Source: Adiantum capillus-veneris (lineage: Eukaryota > Streptophyta > Polypodiopsida > Polypodiales > Pteridaceae). From it: a stretch of DNA of 64,000 nt. Both the position numbers and the translations under genes were made by a program. The stretch lies in contig CM043951.1 of the NCBI GenBank assembly GCA_014529385.2, positions 113,134,469 through 113,198,468 of the forward strand, read 5' to 3'. Positions 59,354-64,000 of the stretch are shown piece after piece (within the stretch, counting starts at the first letter, position 1; every line of letters begins with the position of its first letter). The notes below the pieces were generated by a model. The model was not told the origin of the DNA, ran no database searches, and saw only the letters and a program-made list of their open reading frames with translations.

Positions 59354-59716
59354 ACTACCCCAAATTCAATACTGAAACTGGGTAACTCGAGACAGACCTG
59401 CAGGTAACAAATACGACTACCTGCCATAAATAGCATCTTCCGGCATCCGGACCCTATTTTTAAGGAAATCCAGGTCGGTGCACAGTTTGACGAGCCTGTC
59501 GATCCTAGACCATGTTGGGAATCGAAAACTTTCTATTTTTGGAAATTTTTCACAAAAATTGAATTTGTCCAAAATTAAAAGTTCTACAAGGATCACAACT
59601 AAAAAATGACATCTGATCACTTAAACCTGCTAAAAATAGCATCTTTTGCAAACTGATAATTGAGACTTAAAATTTTACATAGGTGACCCTCTTCTAGGGC
59701 AAGTGGAGACCTTACA
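59354..59716 (-). repeat. G1 5' LTR, outer part
   Basis: ACTACCCCAAATTCAAT to GGAGACCTTACA, aligned to 3843-4193. This is the outer end of the G1 nest, followed by the ATCAA duplication and gag of H. Confidence 0.92.
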
Positions 59717-59721
59717 ATCAA

Positions 59722-60024
59722 GAAGCAAATTTTTGAGCCCTTTGTATGGATCCTCTCCTTCTTACCAAATCAGACAGAGGCCTCGTTTGGAAGTCTCACA
59801 AGGAGGGTTCCTAGGTGCTCTCTCGTCATGGTGAGGAGCTTGGAGAATCCCATGAGCACGAAGCTGCCACTGTTGCACTTCACTTCGGAAGAATGGATTT
59901 CCCATGGCTTGTTGAAGCCTAGAAACAAGGTAGCTAGCAAGCATAGGGGCATCATTAGTAGCCTCCTCATTAGCAATATCAAACTTATCAACAATAATTC
60001 ACTCTCTTTACTATTGTCAGCCAT
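59722..60024 (-). pseudogene. Element H gag, N-terminal part
   Basis: ATG 60024 (MADNSKESELL), a frameshift near 59990, then FDIANEEATNDAPMLASYLV and GNPFFRSEVQQWQLRAHGIL, a TAA at 59762-59764, and EGEDPYKGLKNLLLDDAS running across the G1 site into 1312. The continuation across 58 kb supports the G1 boundaries. No domain is recognisable in this N-terminal part on its own. Confidence 0.7.
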
Positions 60025-60385
60025 TCTAACAACTTTTAGGTGTAAACTTTTTAGGTGTAATTTGGCACTTCAAGCCCTAGTTGCAACTCCTCTTTACCCC
60101 TTTAGAAAAAGCACTCAAGCTACTGTACCCGTGGCTCAAATACCATTAAATTGCAAGGAATAGAAGAAAGGGTCGTTCAACACACAGCACCGGATCTTGT
60201 CAAGCTTCTAGTAGCTCAATAGTGAGTAAGCCGTAGGCCCCGTAGGACTCCACTAATAATACCATAGCTCTCAATGGTGATTCCCCGTTATCTTCACAAA
60301 GGCAGGCACACTACAAGATTGAAAAGTCCCAATTTATAGCTAGCTTGAGGACCTCCCTTCTTGAGCAAGAAAAGAGAAACCATGT
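60025..60385 (-). other. Element H leader
   Basis: Untranslated stretch between the H primer site and gag; no supported ORF. Confidence 0.5.
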
Positions 60386-60397
60386 GCTCTGATACCA
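60386..60397 (-). other. Element H primer-binding site, initiator-Met tRNA
   Basis: TGGTATCAGAGC on the minus strand, one base from a TGTAACATTT LTR end. Confidence 0.85.
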
Positions 60398-60398
60398 A

Positions 60399-61596
60399 TG
60401 TAACATTTAATGGCCTAGTAACTTGTGTGTAGCTGAAAATAGCATGAACATAGTGAGCATTTCATTAGAATAGATTCCTAATGAGAATAACAAGAGTGCT
60501 TGGGTGGAGAGAGCAACAAAAAGTATAACACCTAGTTAGATAGCATGAACAATACTTAAAAAGAGAGAGAAGTTAAACTATTGACAAAAATTGAGGACCG
60601 GATTTACATGGAGCCGGTCCCCCCTCCAAAAGGATTTGTATTATGGTTTCTCCCATCAAGAGAGACATTTTACAATACAATTCTTTGTGTTCCTTCAATA
60701 CTAGCTAGTGCAATGAAGATGCAAACTTCATGCACTAAGCCAAACACTTATCAAACACAACATAAGTTCCCTCACGGTCTCGGACCCAAGACCTCACACA
60801 CCTTCGAAGATGGTGAGAGATAGCGGGGTATAAGAGTAGATTGAGAGGAAGAAGGAGTATTTTTATGAGAAAGATGTACATTTCCTCACATAATCACTCA
60901 TATTAGCATAGCTTAGCTTAATAATTAGCATGGTAGAGGAGATGAGCATGCATTGAATCTTGGCTCTTGGTTGGATTTGCATCACAAAGCTAAGAGTTGT
61001 TGGTGTAGGCCTCCCTTCTCACAAGCTTGGAGTAGGTAATAAGCTTTCCATTAAAGCTTGAGTAGGAGAGAGAGAGAGAGAGAGTCTTCTTAGTCCACAC
61101 ATAGACTAGTGTGAATATGTATGCAACAATGCATTTAGAAAATCAGCCCCCTCTCTCTCTTGGTCGACCCCTCTTGCTATTTACTCATGCTCACACCCTA
61201 TTGAACCTCCCCAGGCTTAGCCAATGGAAATTAAGCAGCACAAGTGATAGCCTTCTGACATGGGTCCCCCTTTACCCTTTTGTGAGAGATTTAGGTAATT
61301 AATAAATGCAAGTAAACTCTCATTGGACCCCTTTGTCTCCTGGCCAATAGGAATCAGGCAAGCCATTGGACTATTGAATGCCCATTGGACCCCTTGGGAG
61401 GCTGTCCAATAGTCTTCTACAGAGATTAATTCTTATTGGTTCTTTTATTAAGTGTTTTTAAATTAAACTAGATTTACTCTAGCCTAGTTCTCCTTGGTCC
61501 ACCTCCAAAGCCATCCAATAGGATTTGAACACACCTTGTGGGCATCTGGGCTAGGGAGCTGCCATGCGTCCCTCATTCCCTTTGTATAAAGGTAGC

Positions 61597-61691
<95 letters not shown>

Positions 61692-61844
61692 TTTCTCTCT
61701 CATCGCCTACTTCTTGGGCTCGCCCCCTTCTATGTAGGACTTGAGAAGACTTTTGGCACACACACAAAGCATCCAATTTCTCTAGAGTTTGAACTTTGGA
61801 CACAACCTTTGAATTTTGGAACCTTAGCATTTTGGAAGTCTTAA
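60399..61844 (-). repeat. Element H 5' LTR, outer end uncertain
   Basis: Begins TGTAACATTTAATGG next to the primer site. The partner LTR lies outside the window, so the outer end cannot be fixed. A plausible end is GGAAGTCTTAACA at 61834-61846, giving TGTTAAG…TTACA ends in minus reading. It contains the (GT)n tract. No coding region supported. Confidence 0.5.
61598..61689 (+). repeat. (TG)n microsatellite
   Basis: About 46 uninterrupted TG units. Confidence 0.98.
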
Positions 61845-63183
61845 CACTAGAATGGTAACAGGACACTTTTATGTCCTTGGACACTTTTGTGTCCTATTAA
61901 GTGACCATTTTGCTTGAATTATTTGAAGAGTATGAAACTGAATTTCTAGGTGCTATATATCCACAAAGTTGCCTTATGAGCTGAAGAAAACTTAGCATTT
62001 TTTTTGGAGTATTGATCTCACCATTAACCTTACTCTTGCACAACATTTTTGAACCTAAACTGTGTGAAAAAACGGGTCCTGTTTTTGTTTTTTTTTCAAA
62101 TTTTGGCAACTATACTACTCTAAACTTCATGTTTGTGAGGTTTAGATGGCTAGAGGTTAGGCCTTCATAGTTCTCAACATGTTTTGATGCTTGTAGGGAG
62201 AGCTAAGTGTTAAAATTGAAAGTTATGACCAATTTACAAGAATTGTATAATCCTGTTTTTTGGCCAAAATTAGCACTTTTAAGATTTTTTTGGTGGCTTT
62301 CTTAATATCCAGATTCAATTTTGATTGTGTAAGTGTAATGTATAACATAAATCTAATCTTCCTTGAGTTTTGGGGGACCTAATATGCTATAGAGCATAGT
62401 ATATGATGATGGTTGAGTTTTTTTTATTGCTGAAGAATACGATACATTTTAGAGTAGCAAGTATAACTTTCTCAATATTGCTAGTTTCTTAGGCCAATTG
62501 TGTGTATTTTGTAGGTAGTAACCATATCTAATCATAGACTACAAACTTGGCTAGATATTGAGTAGTTTCTATGGGTTTCTAGAGGTCATAATGCTAAACC
62601 CAGTTTTTTCATGTTTGTTGTATTTAGCACTTTATCATTACCCCCAAGGTTCCAATTGTAAGCAATCCATTATCCTTTTGACATGCTCCATGGCTCCTTT
62701 TGAATCCAAAGGCCCAAAGGGAACTAAGAAAACATGTATATAGTATCTATATTGAGCGTGACTATAGAAACTTTGATGATAGGTCCGCAGAATGGCAAAA
62801 ATGCAACTTTTTTTAACCTATTTTTTTTTCCCAAAAAAAAAAGTGAGGTAAAAGCAACCATATGTTTTGGTCACCAGCCCATTGAAGTTAACGGGGCATT
62901 TTATCTCATGTCCTACAAAAATCCCCACTCTTATTTATATGCAATCAACCGTAAGAAATTGCTGTTTTGGGCAAAATGCACTGGTCCATCAAATTTGGAG
63001 GCTTGTAGTGACCAAGGGATGAGAAAAATTACAAGTTTCTCATTTTTTTCCATATGTAGTAGTTATTGAACTATAAGTTCATGAAAGGATTTTTCAAAAT
63101 GAGTGGATCTACTTTGGTTTTGGAATTTTTTCCCAAAACCCTAAAAGGACACTTTTATGTCCTGTTAGGTTACCATTATAGTT
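61845..63183. mobile_element. Possible short TIR DNA transposon, CACTA-like
   Basis: The ends are CACTAGAATGGTAAC (61845-61859) and, in reverse complement, AACTATAATGGTAAC (63169-63183), matching at 13 of 15 positions. Each is followed inward by AGGACA and a near-palindromic GGACACTTTTATGTCC. The 1.3-kb interior is AT-rich and has no coding region I can support. A 3-bp duplication expected for CACTA elements is not clean (TAA against TTA). Treat it as a candidate. Confidence 0.35.
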
Positions 63184-63760
63184 TTAACGGGCTGAAACTT
63201 AAGGTCTTTTAAGCCTATCATTGCACATTGGTCTTTTGCAGATGGCCCCCCCTTTGGATCCCTATATTCCCTCCTTTGGATCCCTACTGTGGTCGTGGTC
63301 TGCCTGCTTAACCAATATTCTAGCTTTTTCTCCCCTGGTACTTTCCCATATTAAATTATCATTTTAACATGAGAAAATCATTTAGGAGAATCAGATATTA
63401 GTTATTATGACGCATCACAAAGTCTATAATTTTCTCATGTGCATGTGTAATTTTTTTTGTGTTTAATAGTCCTCAAACCACACAATTTGTACATCCATTT
63501 CATTGAACAAATGGAGTCCCAATGTCACACAATCTTCCCTTTCAAGTGTGCAGCACAAACATGAAAAGATGAAACCAAAATCCTGGGTTCAAAGTGGTCA
63601 CAAACTAGCTCGCACCAAAGGTGAGTTTTCAGCCCACTACAATGCATCAAAGCATTATCAAAATCTGAATCTTGTTACCCAAAATCTATGCCTTTTGACA
63701 CCCAGATTTCAGCCACAAAGAGAGCATTACACGAGCCCAAAGGAAAAATAAGTATTGAAT
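63184..63760. other. No recognised feature
   Basis: AT-rich sequence. The short open frames, including 63503-63751, show no recognisable motif. Confidence 0.5.
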
Positions 63761-64000
63761 GCTCAACCTTATGTGGCCAAGTATAAACAGGAATGTAGTG
63801 AATTGGTGTAAGAGCTATCATGTGCGTCAAATGTATCAAAGACAAATCTGATTGCTAAGCCTATGAGGCATATTGTACGCTATGGATCTTTTGAAACATG
63901 GAGTGTAAATGTAATTAGTCCTCTTCTACGAACTAGAAAAGAGAAACACCACATACTTAGTGCAGTGGATTACATGACAAGATTGCTAGAATCAAAGGCT
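63761..64000 (+). pseudogene. Ty3/gypsy integrase fragment, decayed, cut by window edge
   Basis: The plus-strand frame reads WPSINRNVVNWCKSYHVRQM, the end of an integrase zinc region whose second Cys pair is lost. A stop and a frameshift follow, then the core start KPMRHIVRYGSFETW, SVNVISPLL and HILSAVDYMTRLLESKA. The first catalytic Asp (expected GVDVIGPL) is Asn. This is a further gypsy copy, in the opposite orientation to H, continuing right of the window. Confidence 0.8.

Larger units (their letters stand above)
1313..59716 (-). mobile_element. Element G1: chromodomain Ty3/gypsy LTR retrotransposon (chromovirus), carrying all inner insertions
   Basis: The minus-strand element is bounded by LTRs that start TG and end CA in the plus reading, and is flanked by the 5-bp duplication ATCAA (1308-1312 and 59717-59721). 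Removing it rejoins the gag frame of H. In element order it holds a 5' LTR, an initiator-Met primer site, a leader with an unidentified ORF, gag, protease, RT, RNase H, integrase, chromodomain and 3' LTR. Three later insertions split it: G3 in the 5' LTR, E2 in the leader and E1 in RNase H. Without its inserts it would be about 11 kb. The coding region has many stops and frameshifts. Confidence 0.9.

Noticed and set aside
61573-61884. Open frames of His-Thr or Cys-Val repeats
   Set aside because: Translation of the (TG)n microsatellite.

Overview
The window reads as a stack of plant LTR retrotransposons with no recognisable host gene. The organism is probably a land plant with a large, repeat-filled nuclear genome. 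Three things point there: Ty1/copia elements primed by initiator-Met tRNA, a chromodomain Ty3/gypsy element, and Tat-type Ty3/gypsy elements with two RNase H domains. An 18-base primer site also matches, from memory, the 3' end of plant nuclear tRNA-Trp. The Gag style made me think of a fern, but that is only an impression.

The layout is nested, and almost every boundary is fixed by a target-site duplication (TSD) and by reading frames that resume once the insert is removed. The outermost element H (minus strand, gypsy-like) supplies a decayed gag/protease at 1-1312 and 59722-60024, plus a primer site and one LTR from 60399. Into its gag went G1, a minus-strand chromovirus spanning 1313-59716 (TSD ATCAA). 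Its 3' LTR is at 1313-4193, integrase and chromodomain at 4194-5907, protease/RT/RNase H at 20268-21902, gag at 22159-22868, and 5' LTR at 46449-48911 plus 59354-59716.

Three elements entered G1. E1 (5908-20267, TSD GCGA) sits in the RNase H. E2 (23324-46012, TSD CCGT) sits in the leader. G3 (48912-59349, TSD CTAT), a nearly intact Tat-type gypsy element, sits in the 5' LTR. Copia element C1 (6670-12270, TSD CATTC) entered E1. Copia element C2 (29743-44550, TSD GAGAC) entered the 3' LTR of E2. Tat-type element G2 (34340-43612, TSD GCAA) entered C2. Relative age therefore runs H, then G1, then E1/E2/G3, then C1/C2, then G2.

The most unusual content is the E family. E1 and E2 have LTRs of about 2.5 kb, a tRNA-Trp primer site and a polypurine tract, but no reverse transcriptase, protease or integrase that I can see. 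Instead both carry the same broken coding region for an acidic protein with repeated LLDEALEEF-like and DPGG motifs, which I do not recognise. E1 is also rearranged: a full plus-strand LTR and a full minus-strand LTR face each other across 26 bp, forming a palindrome of about 5.5 kb.

No element in the window has an uninterrupted gag-pol. G3 comes closest, with a single in-frame stop, but it also has a changed RT catalytic residue and a changed zinc-knuckle histidine. Past 61845 there is a possible short TIR element, and at the right edge the start of another decayed gypsy integrase on the plus strand.
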